Positions 1-10,357 of a DNA stretch of 64,000 nucleotides are shown in pieces. The stretch is from Serpula lacrymans var. lacrymans S7.9 (lineage: Eukaryota; Basidiomycota; Agaricomycetes; Boletales; Serpulaceae), in assembly GCF_000218685.1 (NCBI RefSeq), contig NW_006763290.1, forward strand, positions 101,540 through 165,539, given 5' to 3'. Positions within the stretch are counted from its first letter, which is position 1. Each line of letters starts with the position of its first letter. The notes beneath the pieces are model-generated. The model was not told where the DNA came from, searched no databases, and saw nothing but the letters and a program-made list of their open reading frames with translations. A program made the translations under genes and the position numbers.

Positions 1-86
1 ATTAAATATTTCGAGAGCAGTATGGCACCTACTCAGGGGCATAACACAGGTAATATCGTATTGCGATCGTAAAAGAAGTACTCTCA

Positions 87-1364
87 TCAGGCGCGTTTCA
101 CTCCAATAGCGACGAGCGCAGCGCCAATCCCCACTACCAGCTTTTCCCACCAAGAGGTAACAAACCTCATTCCAGCACGTTGCAAGAGTGAGAACCAGCT
201 GCCCTTGGTCACAACTGCACCAAAGAAACGACGCTGGCACCATGCTGCAGCTGATCCTATAACATCAAATGGTAAGCAGTTGATACGACCTCTAGAAAAG
301 AGGCTTACTACCTTTCACTGGCCCGTATGGCCCGAAACCAAAAAGACTCAAAAGGGGACGCAAAATAAAACCCTCGGGTATAAGCATTATGCTTGCGGTG
401 ACTACCAGTACATCAAAGAGCACAGGGTGCTCTTCTATCAAGTCTCCTGTGGATGCCATTCTCAATCAGCCAAGCATATCGAGTCATGAGACATATAGAC
501 TCACCGGTGAGTATTGTTAGCTTCTCGATGGGTGACTTGATACCATCAATGTGTGCCCTCAGGTTAGTCTCTGAGACGCCATACTTGACTCCTATATGAA
601 CAATTTCCTCTTCAACCCGATCCAATACCCGCGAGACCATCTCTTTGCGTAATTCGTGGCTCGGTGCTTCATCTGGTGCAGGGAACTCCACCTGGAGCTC
701 ATCAAGCACCTTAGCAAAGAGCGCAGCCAGCTCGTCGGACAAAGCCTCTAGAGTAATCCCATGGGCCTCCGCGGCTTTGCTCAGATCTTCACGAAGGCCA
801 CTGGCCTTGACCATGATGGCGGTCATAGTGGACTTGAATTCGTGGATCTTATCGACGACGTGATAATTATTTGCAATGTCGTCCAAAACCAGCAGAATAT
901 TAGTCTGTAGTGCTTTCCCGAGTGCTATAACACGTTCCCAGGCGTCAAATGGGAGGACAGAGGTATCAATCCCATTTGTATGAAGAGTAACTCCGCCATT
1001 TTCTTTGATATTTTCCAATGTATTGAATGGTCTGACCATTTCTGATAATTGGAACGGATGAATACTTCTGCAATCGTCGAAACAAATAAGGCCTACTAAA
1101 GAGATGTTCTGCATATGCAGAGGGATTCAAGTTAAAGATAACTGACAGGACTCTTTTAGTTACTTCAGCGAATTATTATACTGACCAGTACGCACTATTT
1201 GGCTTGACCATGGGAACGTCATGTTGTCCCGCCTGTACATCATATTTCTCGGGTTCAGGGCTCAATAATGCAGCATTGTCTCGGACGACGGTGGATGCGA
1301 CCGACAATGAGCTACTACTAAGTATTATACTCAATGTTAGAGCGATTGTTGTAAACGAACGCAT
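87..1364 (-). CDS. Secreted/membrane IFI6/ISG12-like protein
   Basis: Four exons fit in one frame: 1182-1364, 505-1108, 312-446 and 87-256, giving about 363 residues. The first exon encodes a classic signal peptide (MRSFTTIALTLSII...). The middle is a helical, acidic stretch of about 200 residues that I do not recognise. The last two exons carry a glycine/alanine-rich hydrophobic module with the segments GFGPYGPVKGSAAAW and GSWFSLLQRAGM. This is the pattern of the interferon-induced 6-16 / ISG12 (IFI6/IFI27) family, whose animal members are small proteins of mitochondrial or ER membranes. A further hydrophobic segment (LVVGIGAALVAIGV) lies just before the stop. All three introns are 55-73 nt with GT-AG ends; the first donor (GTATAA) is weak, so the joining of the signal-peptide exon is the least certain part. 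The function in fungi is unknown. Confidence 0.68.
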
Positions 1365-2418
1365 AGTTGAGAATGGATGGGAGAAAAGAGAAAAGTGACA
1401 TTACTGAGCCACGTTATATACGTGCTCGAACATGGACCAAACAAAGAGATATATCCATGCAACGTGTCTGTTGGACGTAATACCGGTATTGAGTGGAAAT
1501 GGGCCCCTGTACTAGCAAAGGCTATGTCAGTGGTACAGCATGTACAATATTGAATGTTGAAGAGCACTGGCTCAAGTCGTTTCTACTAGTGCATAAAACT
1601 CCGCGACAAGTGAAGCAAAGTGCTACCCCAAGTCATGCTAACAGAGGGTGGTGTTCCATACAGCCACTATCGTTGTTTTTGACACGATACATGTACTCTC
1701 GAGAAGACGTGAGCGTATTTCAGCGATTTTTACTCTGATTCCAACGATATGAGGTCTTGTCAGCTGAGTGGCGGAGTCGGAGTCGTCTGCTGCAGTTCAA
1801 GCTTTCAAGCGTCAAAAATTCAAAGCTCATCTCCGTGATATACTCATTCGTACAAGTCAAAATTCCGATTCGCAACTCCCTCTTCTCAGCCAAAATCCTT
1901 CAATACACGCACTACCAGCGGGGAAGACCTGTCTTCTGCATAACTTCCCTCAGCTTCTCGTATTGCTCCCGAGGGCAGAGTCAACTGTTGCGCAAGTTCT
2001 CGGCTGTCGGTGGTCGCAAAAACTAGACTCTTCATCCTAAATGGTATGCCTAGGGCAGATTGGAGTCTGGCGAACATCTTATAAGTAAAGGTTGCGCAAA
2101 CGCTGTGTGTTTCCTCAGGCTCATACAGTCGATCCCTTGTCCCCAAATTTCACATACAATGACCATCCGACTATTTGTTTATTTTATTTGTTACAAGATC
2201 AGATTATCTTCCTGCCGATAGGGTTTGCTTATAGGAGACTATTGGAACGGCGACGCGCTGCCCGCGATGCCTACCGTGTTCTTCCAGATCGTCACTGCGT
2301 TGGGTGATGTAATACTAGGAGAACTGTATTCATATTTCTCTATGGCCTCTTCAGACGTCTACATCATGTACAGGGGTCCTACTCTAACCAGGGGATATCT
2401 TCAAAGCAGTTTTTAATG
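1365..2418. other. Intergenic region, no supported gene
   Basis: About 1.05 kb between the IFI6-like gene and the first direct repeat. Open frames here are short, lack recognisable domains and have no consistent splice structure. The first part presumably holds the promoter of the minus-strand gene ending at 87. I see nothing else that can be supported. Confidence 0.5.
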
Positions 2419-2949
2419 TTGACAGTATTACGGTTTTCACGCATGGTTCAGGTACTTTGGTGTGCTCATTCCCAAAATGTAATTGATGCAACACAACGCT
2501 CATCACTGCGGCCTGACTACTCAGTTTCATTTGTAAAAACCATTCAACGCAACCCCCCTGGGTTTCTTTCTGACACGCGAACTTGACCTAGTGACTCACC
2601 CACTAGGTCTGGGAAGCATTGACGTACTTCTTATCAGTCAACCAGAAGATACTTGACGTGCAAATGACTCCACGTAGCTGATTATCAATAAGAGTCTGTA
2701 CTCGTGGTCGCCTTCTGCTACGTACAACATTAGCCTAGTCAATGTTTATCTTTCTCAATGGATCACCAATCACACGGACATCCAAACATGTTTTGTGCCC
2801 CCCTATCTTGGCCATACTGCTTTCCGCTCTTATCTTGCTAATTATCATACTACGGTGCTACATAAAGGAAGCTTGTCGAATCACTCGGTATTGTTGTAAA
2901 GACAACGAGTGTCCGAAACAACGCACGATGTCAGCTGATATCACTGTCT
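2419..2949. repeat. Direct repeat copy A (about 0.53 kb)
   Basis: This stretch matches 5720-6311 in the same orientation over nearly its whole length, for example the shared blocks TTTCTTTCTGACACGCGA and AGAAGATACTTGACGTGC, with perhaps 80-85% identity by eye. The two copies flank the FunK1 pseudogene. The ends contain a short inverted match (GACAGT at the start, ACTGTC at the end). That would fit a small non-autonomous DNA transposon, but the copies could equally be left over from a tandem duplication of the kinase locus. No coding capacity is evident. Confidence 0.7.
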
Positions 2950-3055
2950 ATCGATTTCCTGGTGTGATCCTTTGTGAACTAGGGGGCTCATAATCCACTG
3001 AAGTCCGATGCAAGAAAGTCATAAATTATCAACTGTCTTGTCACTATGCATGATA

Positions 3056-5431
3056 TTACTCTTGGTCATTCATACCTACTAGAACAGTTTCGGTCTTTTG
3101 CCTCTTCGTCTGAGGAGTGGGAGAAGTTCTGTCGTACCCGCCCGTTGGGGGATCGCGACTAGTTTCGAACTGACCTCGCGTCCGCTTCTTCACGAGGATA
3201 TCGACGAGCGAATACAATGCAGTCTTCCCGGCTTCCTTCATCGGATATCGAAGTTGCTCAATAAAAGAGCTATGAATGCCTTTGAACGCAGCTGGGTTGA
3301 TCTTGCCATGTACCGCCTCGGCTGCGTTATAATGGTCGACAAGTATTTTCCTGATGGTACTGAGGCATACTACTGGGCCTCTAAAAGATCGAGGAAGACA
3401 CCAAAGGCATTCCACGAGCCAATCCTCCGTCTTCAAAACAAGCCCTCTTCCCGTGCTTCCACCCAGCACCTCCGGGAAGAGGATCTGCGTTTGTTGGATC
3501 TGCTCTTTGATATTATCTTCCATCTCTTCGATGTCTCTGTGGTTGAATATCATCCACACACCAATCCACCACATTGATTCAAGGTCGTGCAAGGGATTGT
3601 AACGAAAAGCGGATCTCGATGTTGGCGCATCTGCGAGGGGATCTGCTAGAGACGGCTTGAAGTTGTACCGCTGAGCTTCAACCTCCACCGCCATAAAGTT
3701 GAGTGTCCCCTGAAAGAATGGAGCATCAGACAAGGCACATGCGAAAATAAGAAGGGAAGTGACATACGGTACGGATTTCATGAGTGCTTTCCTGGTCCGA
3801 TTTCTTCGTAAATTCTAAGTCGCCCATTTTCCCATTGCCTTCATACACCAAGAGATTACCGGTGCTGACGTCTCGATGCACCCATCCGTATTTGTGCAAA
3901 AGTTGAAGGCCTGAATATGGCAAAACCTCAACTTACAGAAAATCACTACCAAGGCCGAATTACTTACTGGTGGTGCCATGTATCATTATTCGAAGGACAT
4001 CAGCCAGGTATTTCAAAGTGTATATTGGCTGGGCGACTTCTTCAAAGACGATCCGATGGTGGACCTTGAACGAATACTGATAATGACCTGCATGAGGAGC
4101 ACGAGTTTGCCCTGGGATACCCGAGGAAGGTGCAGAGCCGGTGCTAGAAACGGGATCAGCTGGAAGCTCCTTTCTTTGGAGTCGGAAACGAGAATCAGAG
4201 GGAATATTGACATTGCGCAAGTGTAAATCTCGCGTGTGATCAACATGCCCGTCGATAATGACATCTCCATGATCCAGTACCGTCAAGAAGTATTTCCGTA
4301 TCTCGCCTTTGTCATCATCATCAGCTTCAGCTTCGAACGTTTTGCGGATATCTCCTTCCCTGTCACGGTCCTCGTCAACCCAAGCATCCTTGATAGCGAC
4401 AGGTTTTCCTTCGACTTCGCCACTTTGGATATTGAATCGACGAGCTTTAAAAGACTCGAGTTCCTCGACCACGTAGCGCGTCAGCCCCAAAGTCAGACAG
4501 AATTCCCTCTGCGCGGTAGATAGCTGGAGCTTGTCCGTCTGCTCTGGAAGAATGTACAGTGATATCGTAGCAGATTTTCCCATCCACATTCACACGCTTT
4601 ATGGTGGGGTCCCATCCAAGATCCGCCTTTTCCGCGTAGGTGAACGATAGAACGCAATGTATCAAAAACTCGTGTTCCTATAGGTACTACTTGAGAGGCA
4701 AATGCAGAATGGTACTATTTAACTGACCGTTATGAAATCGAACGGCTTTGTAGTGAATACTGTCGAACGATTTGCAAACCAAAATCTCATTTGGTTGGCT
4801 TCGACTGTTATGCCAAACGCAAACCTTCGGCAGGGATCACTTCGCAGGATGTGATGGAGACTGCACACAATCTTCCGTACATTCTTCAGGAAATGGGTGA
4901 GTATCCCTGTTGCAAAGATATGACAGTCAGAACTTACATCACTATGTCATCATCGCCAGCCTTCTTCTTGAATTCAATTGCGACAGCTATGTCGTCCCAA
5001 GAAATTGTAGGGTTTTGATTTGATCCTTTGGGAACCGGGGGTTTATTACTGTCATAGAGGACAAAACAACCATCAGGACGAGTTAAGTTTGATCGCACAG
5101 ATTCTGGTATCGAATTTAGGTTATCCATGTACGTAGTTCGCTTTCTAGTCTTGCAAAGACCACTACATTCGCATATATGTGTTATAACCTCTGTAAGGGG
5201 TATGAAAGATATTTCCTCGTTATCTTGCGATTTGGCTGGATTTGACTTGAAGGCGGCCCATCGTCCATCTTTGATATGCCCCTTGTCGAGGAGCTCCTGC
5301 TTCACATTAGCAACGTTGATGCTTTTCAATTGAGAGGCTGCATTGTCCAGAAATAATTTGACTGGGAGTTCTGGGATTGAAGTGCCCAGACCGCTCATGG
5401 CAACATCACGCCGCTGTTCTAGGTTACCCAT
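3056..5431 (-). pseudogene. FunK1-type fungal protein kinase, frameshifted
   Basis: Successive exons match the fungal-specific FunK1 kinase family. They are an N-terminal region (4934-5431), a segment with IYRAEGILSDFGADALRGRG (about 4450-4680), the lysine region EGKPVAIKDAW (3960-4450), the catalytic loop HRDVSTGNLL with GDLEF in place of DFG (about 3780-3921), and the C-lobe with FMAVEVEAQRYNF (3056-3720). Two defects are visible. Near 4449 the frame changes within a TTTT run with no intron to explain it (the reading would continue ...TRVF then KARRFN). The junction after 4934 also has no good in-frame acceptor. Otherwise the domain order and length are normal. The copy is therefore probably inactive, although a sequence error in the T-run could mimic this. 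Such kinases are abundant and mostly uncharacterised in agaricomycetes. Confidence 0.75.
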
Positions 5432-5719
5432 GTACCACTCGATGTCTGTTTTGGAATGGAGGGAGTATCTGTATCGAGTGAAGCGCTTGAATCCTAAGAC
5501 TCGTTTTCCATGATGCGCTGACGTGGTGTTGAAGGAATATAAAAACCACGTGTTGAAGAGCAGCTCTGAGTCTCATATCGGACGCCAGTCACAATCATAC
5601 GCCATTTTTGTCCAAGATCCTTTGTGAGACTTGGTGATAAAAGTTACAAGAGCTAGTTGTGGCACTCGGGGTCAAAAAAGCCTAACGAGTCAGAGTCCTA
5701 CACTCATCAGGGGTTAATA

Positions 5720-6311
5720 TTGACAGTATCATAGACTGTTTTCACGCATGGTTCAGGTACTCTGGTATGCTCATTTTCAAAATGTGATCGATATTCAACG
5801 CAGCGCTCAGCCATGACTAACTTCTCAAATTCATTTGTAGTGAAACGATACAATGCAATCCCCCCTAGGTTTCTTTCTGACACGCGAACTTGACCTACTG
5901 ACTCACCCACGAGGTCTGAGAAGCATCAACATACTTCTTATCAGTCAACCAGAAGATACTTGACGTGCAGACGACTCCACGTAGCTGATTATCGATGAAA
6001 ATCTGTACTCGTGGTCGCCTTTTGCTACGTACAAAACGATGGTCTAGTCAACGTCTATCTTTCTCAATGGATCGCCAATCACAGACATCCAAACGTGTTT
6101 TGTGTCCCCTCTATCTTGGCAGACTGCTTTCCGCTTTTATCTTGCCAATATTCATACTGCGGTGCTTCGATTCACAACAGGGGAGTAAGCTAAATGAAAT
6201 ACTTATCTTACTCCGCACTGTCTGAACCAGTTCCTTGTCAGATCACTTGGTATTGTTGTAAAGACGACGAATGTCCGAAACGACGCGCGATGTCAGCTGC
6301 TATCACTGTCT
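5720..6311. repeat. Direct repeat copy B (about 0.59 kb)
   Basis: Second copy of the repeat at 2419-2949, same orientation, lying upstream of the FunK1 pseudogene. It is about 60 bp longer because of an extra segment near 6170-6240. Both copies start with TTGACAGTAT and finish with TATCACTGTCT. No coding capacity is evident. Confidence 0.7.
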
Positions 6312-6743
6312 GACCGGGTTTCATAATTGTATCCACGAATGTATGTTTTGCAAATTGCGAATGCCACCCAAAATGCCAGCTGATGTGGCATCCTTGAGAC
6401 TCTGGGATCACAGCTATGCTGCCTTGGGCTCCTTTTTATGACGCTATCTGATAGATATGTTGGTACTGTGCGAATAAAGGGCAAGGATTGAAGAGTGGTC
6501 GTACGTTTTGTGAGATACGAGGGCCATAAAGGCATGAAGGCTGTATTTGCGCCTGCTTGTGTGAGATTGGAAAGCGTGCCTTGAGAAAAATTTGATCGCA
6601 TTGGAGATCCAAAAGGAGGTTGCACAAATCTGCAATTCAAGTCGCATCAGAATTCGCTAGCCTTTCTTTCGCCTCTCCCATCCATCCTTGTCTCTCCTTT
6701 ACTCTCTCCCACTCAAAAAATATATATAATCAGGAATAACACC
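6312..6743 (+). promoter_or_regulatory. EMG1 upstream region with CT-rich tract
   Basis: 432 bp before the EMG1 start. It contains a long pyrimidine tract (about 6660-6716), common near transcription starts of highly expressed fungal genes, followed by an A/T stretch (AAAAAATATATATAA) just before the ATG. No other gene is supported here. Confidence 0.4.
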
Positions 6744-8197
6744 ATGTCTGTAGCCGTAGACACCATCCCTGTCCGTCGCCGCCGCCATTCGGGATCCAAT
6801 GCTGGTCCTGCACTTCGCATTAATGTTTTGCGAAAGGCTGAGCACGAGAACGACGCAGCAACCATCACCCCTCCACCAAGACCAAAATCAACCCCAGTGG
6901 ATGAACTTCCACAGAGACGTAGATCAAACTCTGCCTCGGACTCTGAATTTTCCGATAAAGAGACCATGCAAATCGATGCTAGCCACTCAGATCAGCGTAG
7001 TTCCTCTTCGTCCCCTCAAAACACAGCCCAGAACGACGATTCCGATAAACCGATCCCAGACAGGCCAACTCGTCCTCTACCGGCTTCAAAAGCTCGCCGA
7101 ATGGCGGGCAACGCTAATAATAACCCCATGCCTCAGCCTGCAAACCCTTCCATGCTTCCTGTACAAGCACATGTCCCTCGCGGAGGTATCGCTTCCACCC
7201 AGCGCCGCCTTTTCGTAATTCTTGAACAGGCTTGTCTGGAGGCTTACAGAGTCAGCAGTGGTGGAAAAGCGAAGAATGGTCGGGAGGGAGACGTCAAGTA
7301 TACTCTTCTGAACTGTGACGATCACCAGGGCATCCTGGCAAAGACAGGAAGAGACATTGCAGATGCACGTCCAGATATCACGCATCAAGTAAGTGCTTTT
7401 CAGATGCACACCCGATATCGGATCTGACAGTCTTCCTTCTTGATAGTGTCTCTTGACGCTTCTCGACTCCCCTCTGAACAAAGCTGGACTTCTCCAAGTC
7501 TACATTCACACTGCCAAAGGTGTGCTCATAGAAGTCAACCCTCATGTAAGGATACCACGGACATTCAAACGATTCAGCGGTTTAATGGGTATGTGCATCG
7601 TATCTTGACTCATCGATGTTGTGTTACCCTGGAGAAACTATTGGATCACTTTACTCTACCATCTAATGAACACTACTCATCGCTATCCTTACAGTTCAAC
7701 TCCTTCACAAGCTATCTATTAGAGGCGTAAATGGCCCAGAAAAGTTACTTAAAGTCATCAAAGTTTGTCATTCGCACTTCTCGTCTTGCTTGGTATTCAA
7801 ATATCCCGCACTAGAATCCCGTGACAGACCATCTACCTGTCAATACCATGAAGTTGAGTACGTAGCATGTCGCTCGCTTGCCATATATATTCTCATGCTA
7901 TTATTATGTCCTTTTCCAGCATTATCTGGTGATGCCCCTACGATCCGGCTATCGCGCTATCTACCCACTCTGCCAGAGACGCACTCTGTCGCAGTTTTTG
8001 TGGGCGCAATGGCTCGTGGACGGGATGACTTTGCCGATCATGTTGTAGATGAAAAAATAAGTATAAGCGACTACCCACTCAGTGCTTCGGTCGCATGTGG
8101 AAAGGTGCAGTCTCTTATTAATAACAACTCACAATCCTTAAATTGACGATATTTTTAGTTTTGTTGCGCACTGGAAGAACTCTGGGACATTGTTTGA
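6744..8197 (+). CDS. EMG1: 18S rRNA pseudouridine-N1 methyltransferase Nep1
   Basis: Six exons (6744-7388, 7447-7588, 7695-7762, 7815-7857, 7920-8104, 8159-8197) give about 373 residues. The first 150 residues are a basic, Ser/Pro-rich extension. The SPOUT-class methyltransferase domain follows, with [70 protein letters not shown] and [16 protein letters not shown] blocks (here [12 protein letters not shown]). These match yeast Nep1/Emg1 closely. Nep1 methylates a pseudouridine of 18S rRNA and is required for small-subunit assembly in the nucleolus. All introns are GT-AG and 50-106 nt. The long low-complexity N-terminus is longer than in yeast but usual for basidiomycetes. No defects are seen. 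Confidence 0.95.
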
Positions 8198-8739
8198 ACT
8201 CTTCCTTCGATTGTCTGCACATGCATTCCCGTCGTGACGACGATCTACATGAAATGTAACATATGATGATCTCTTGTTTTTTTTCCGGCGATCTGCGTTG
8301 TATTCCATCTGTTTCCGATTCTTCTGCAATACCCCCCGACCCCCTCTCCACCACCCACTGCATTTCAACCTGCGTTGCTTCAGATATCTCTTGAGCCGCA
8401 TCCTGTTTGTACCACTAGTAGATGAATGCCCCAGAGCTTCTCGCATCGGATCACGACTCAACTCGTGGTTCGGGGTTCTGGATGTAATGATGCGATTCTC
8501 TGAATGAAAAAACACTGTGTTGCATCGCATGATACGAGTGTCATTTCGTTACTAAAGGCTGCTAGAATTAGTTGACAGCAAATGGTACGGATTGGTATCA
8601 AATTGCTGGCGCGGGTCTTGGCCAGATTTGGGGCCAATTACCGCATTTGTGGAGTGAAAGCAAGACTAATAGGAAATGAGCGCGCGTGATCTATATACTT
8701 TCCAGCCACCGCAACCTCTGCTAGGAACTACCCTTGACC
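8198..8739. other. Intergenic region between EMG1 and SEC14
   Basis: 542 bp holding the EMG1 3' end and the SEC14 promoter. A TATA-like CTATATACTTT lies about 45 bp before the SEC14 start. No gene or RNA is recognisable. Confidence 0.4.
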
Positions 8740-9879
8740 ATGTCGTCCACCGTGCCCGCCAGCGCAAGCCCTCTTCCAGAAGGGATTACAGATCCAAACT
8801 ACAGACCTCTTCCAGGACGTCTTGGGAATCTCACAGTGCCCATGCAACATGGCCTAGACACGCTCAAAAAGCAGCTCAACGAAGAGGGCCTCTTTGTACC
8901 CGAGAGGATGGATGATGCCACTCTGCTGAGGTATGTTTTTCGTTCCGTTTCCATATCGTGCTCTATCAGGATGTTGCATTTCGGATAGGAGCGGTAGATC
9001 AGCATCACTCATAGCCGCAGTACATTGATGAAATCATTTCTAGATTCTTGAGAGCGCGCAAATTTGATGTACCCAAAGCCAAGGCGATGTTGCTCGCTCA
9101 GGAGCAATGGAGGAAAGACTTTGGTGTAGATGATATCGTCAAGTGAGCGATCGGTTTGCCTCACCTACGCGATTCAATCTGATCGTCCAAGCAGGAACTT
9201 TACATTTGACGAGAAGGAAGAGCTTGATAAAATCTACCCTCAATTCTATCACAAGATGGATAAGGCGAGTATGACAACATTATTATCAGTGCTATAAAGT
9301 GCTAATGAGGGCCCACGCCCGTGCTTCTAGGATGGCCGGCCGATCTACATCGAGCGTCTGGGCTACCTTGATATCAAGAGGCTGCACGAAATCACATCCA
9401 AAGAGCGTCAGCTTCAACGGCTAGTCTTTGAATACGAAAAGTTCGTCGATGAGCGTCTACCCGCATGTTCCAAAGCTGTCGGACACCCCGTCGAGACATC
9501 CTGCACTATCCTTGATCTACACAATGTCTCCCTCACCAACTTTTACCGTGTTAAGGACTACGTCTCTGAAGCAGCGTCGATCGGTCAGGATCGCTACCCA
9601 GAGCGCATGGGGAAGTTTTATATCATTAACGCCCCGTGGGCGTTTTCGGGCGTGTGGCAGCTCATCAAGCCATGGCTAGATGAAGTCACAGTGTCCAAGA
9701 TCGACATTTTGGGGAGCGGATACAAGGATAAACTCCTTGCCCAAATTCCTCCAGAAAACTTGCCGAAGGATTTGGGAGGAAAGTGCCAGTGCCCGGGAGG
9801 TTGCTCATTGAGTGATATAGGCCCTTGGAACCCACAGACGGAAGGTGCTGGAGCGAATGGGAGTGCAAGCAACACTTGA
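8740..9879 (+). CDS. SEC14: Sec14-type phosphatidylinositol transfer protein
   Basis: Four exons (8740-8930, 9044-9142, 9195-9264, 9331-9879) give about 302 residues. An N-terminal CRAL-TRIO-N helical region (LLRFLRARKFDVPKAKAML) precedes the lipid-binding CRAL-TRIO fold. That fold shows DGRPIYIERLG, ILDLHNVSL, YPERMGKFYIINAPWAFS and IDILGSGYKDKLLAQIPPENLPKDLGGKC. This is the cytosolic PI/PC exchange protein that couples lipid metabolism to Golgi secretion. The third intron must use a GC donor: the frame only continues as MDK|DGRP if exon 3 ends at 9264 before GCGAGT. The tail after the conserved CQCPGGC is short and Gly/Ala-rich. The gene appears intact. Confidence 0.95.
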
Positions 9880-10357
9880 AACGTGAGGCTACCTAGAATT
9901 ACGAGAAGCTGTATACATCATACGTGGACATACTCTGGCGGTAATCTACTTGTACAGTACTTAATGGATTGTCGTTCGAGCTACGGATGGTATATGCTGA
10001 CGGGCCGTGTATCGAAAGATAAACTGAATCAAAATCTCTGCATGTTGTATAGATATAGATTTTTCAGTATACAGCAAATTTGACTTGGCATTGTTCAATT
10101 TTCCCCATCAGTTCGACGGAAAGTATGAAGCTTATGAAGTCGTTAGGTAGTGGAAATCATGATAAATTGTGCTGTCGCACGTATGTGATTGAGTATAACA
10201 ACCAACTACAGGAAAACAGAACGAAAAACAAAACAGCGCACTGATCTATGGGACTGCGCAGAATTACACAAGTTTACATTTGAGCTACAGTAAAGATAAA
10301 TAGTATGTGGTTGCATATAGTTAAATATGAGGCTTTCTCGGTGACCACGCGCAAAAG
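9880..10357. other. Convergent intergenic region
   Basis: 478 bp between the 3' ends of SEC14 (+) and the first P450 (-). A/T-rich, no open frame of note; presumably the two 3' UTRs and polyadenylation signals. Confidence 0.4.

Noticed and set aside
1757..2146. Overlapping open frames on both strands that could be a small gene
   Set aside because: No domain, no signal peptide, no splice structure joining them to longer frames, and both strands are open over the same bases.
3098..3577. 159-codon plus-strand frame opposite the FunK1 C-lobe
   Set aside because: It is the antisense shadow of the kinase C-terminal exon and has no similarity of its own.
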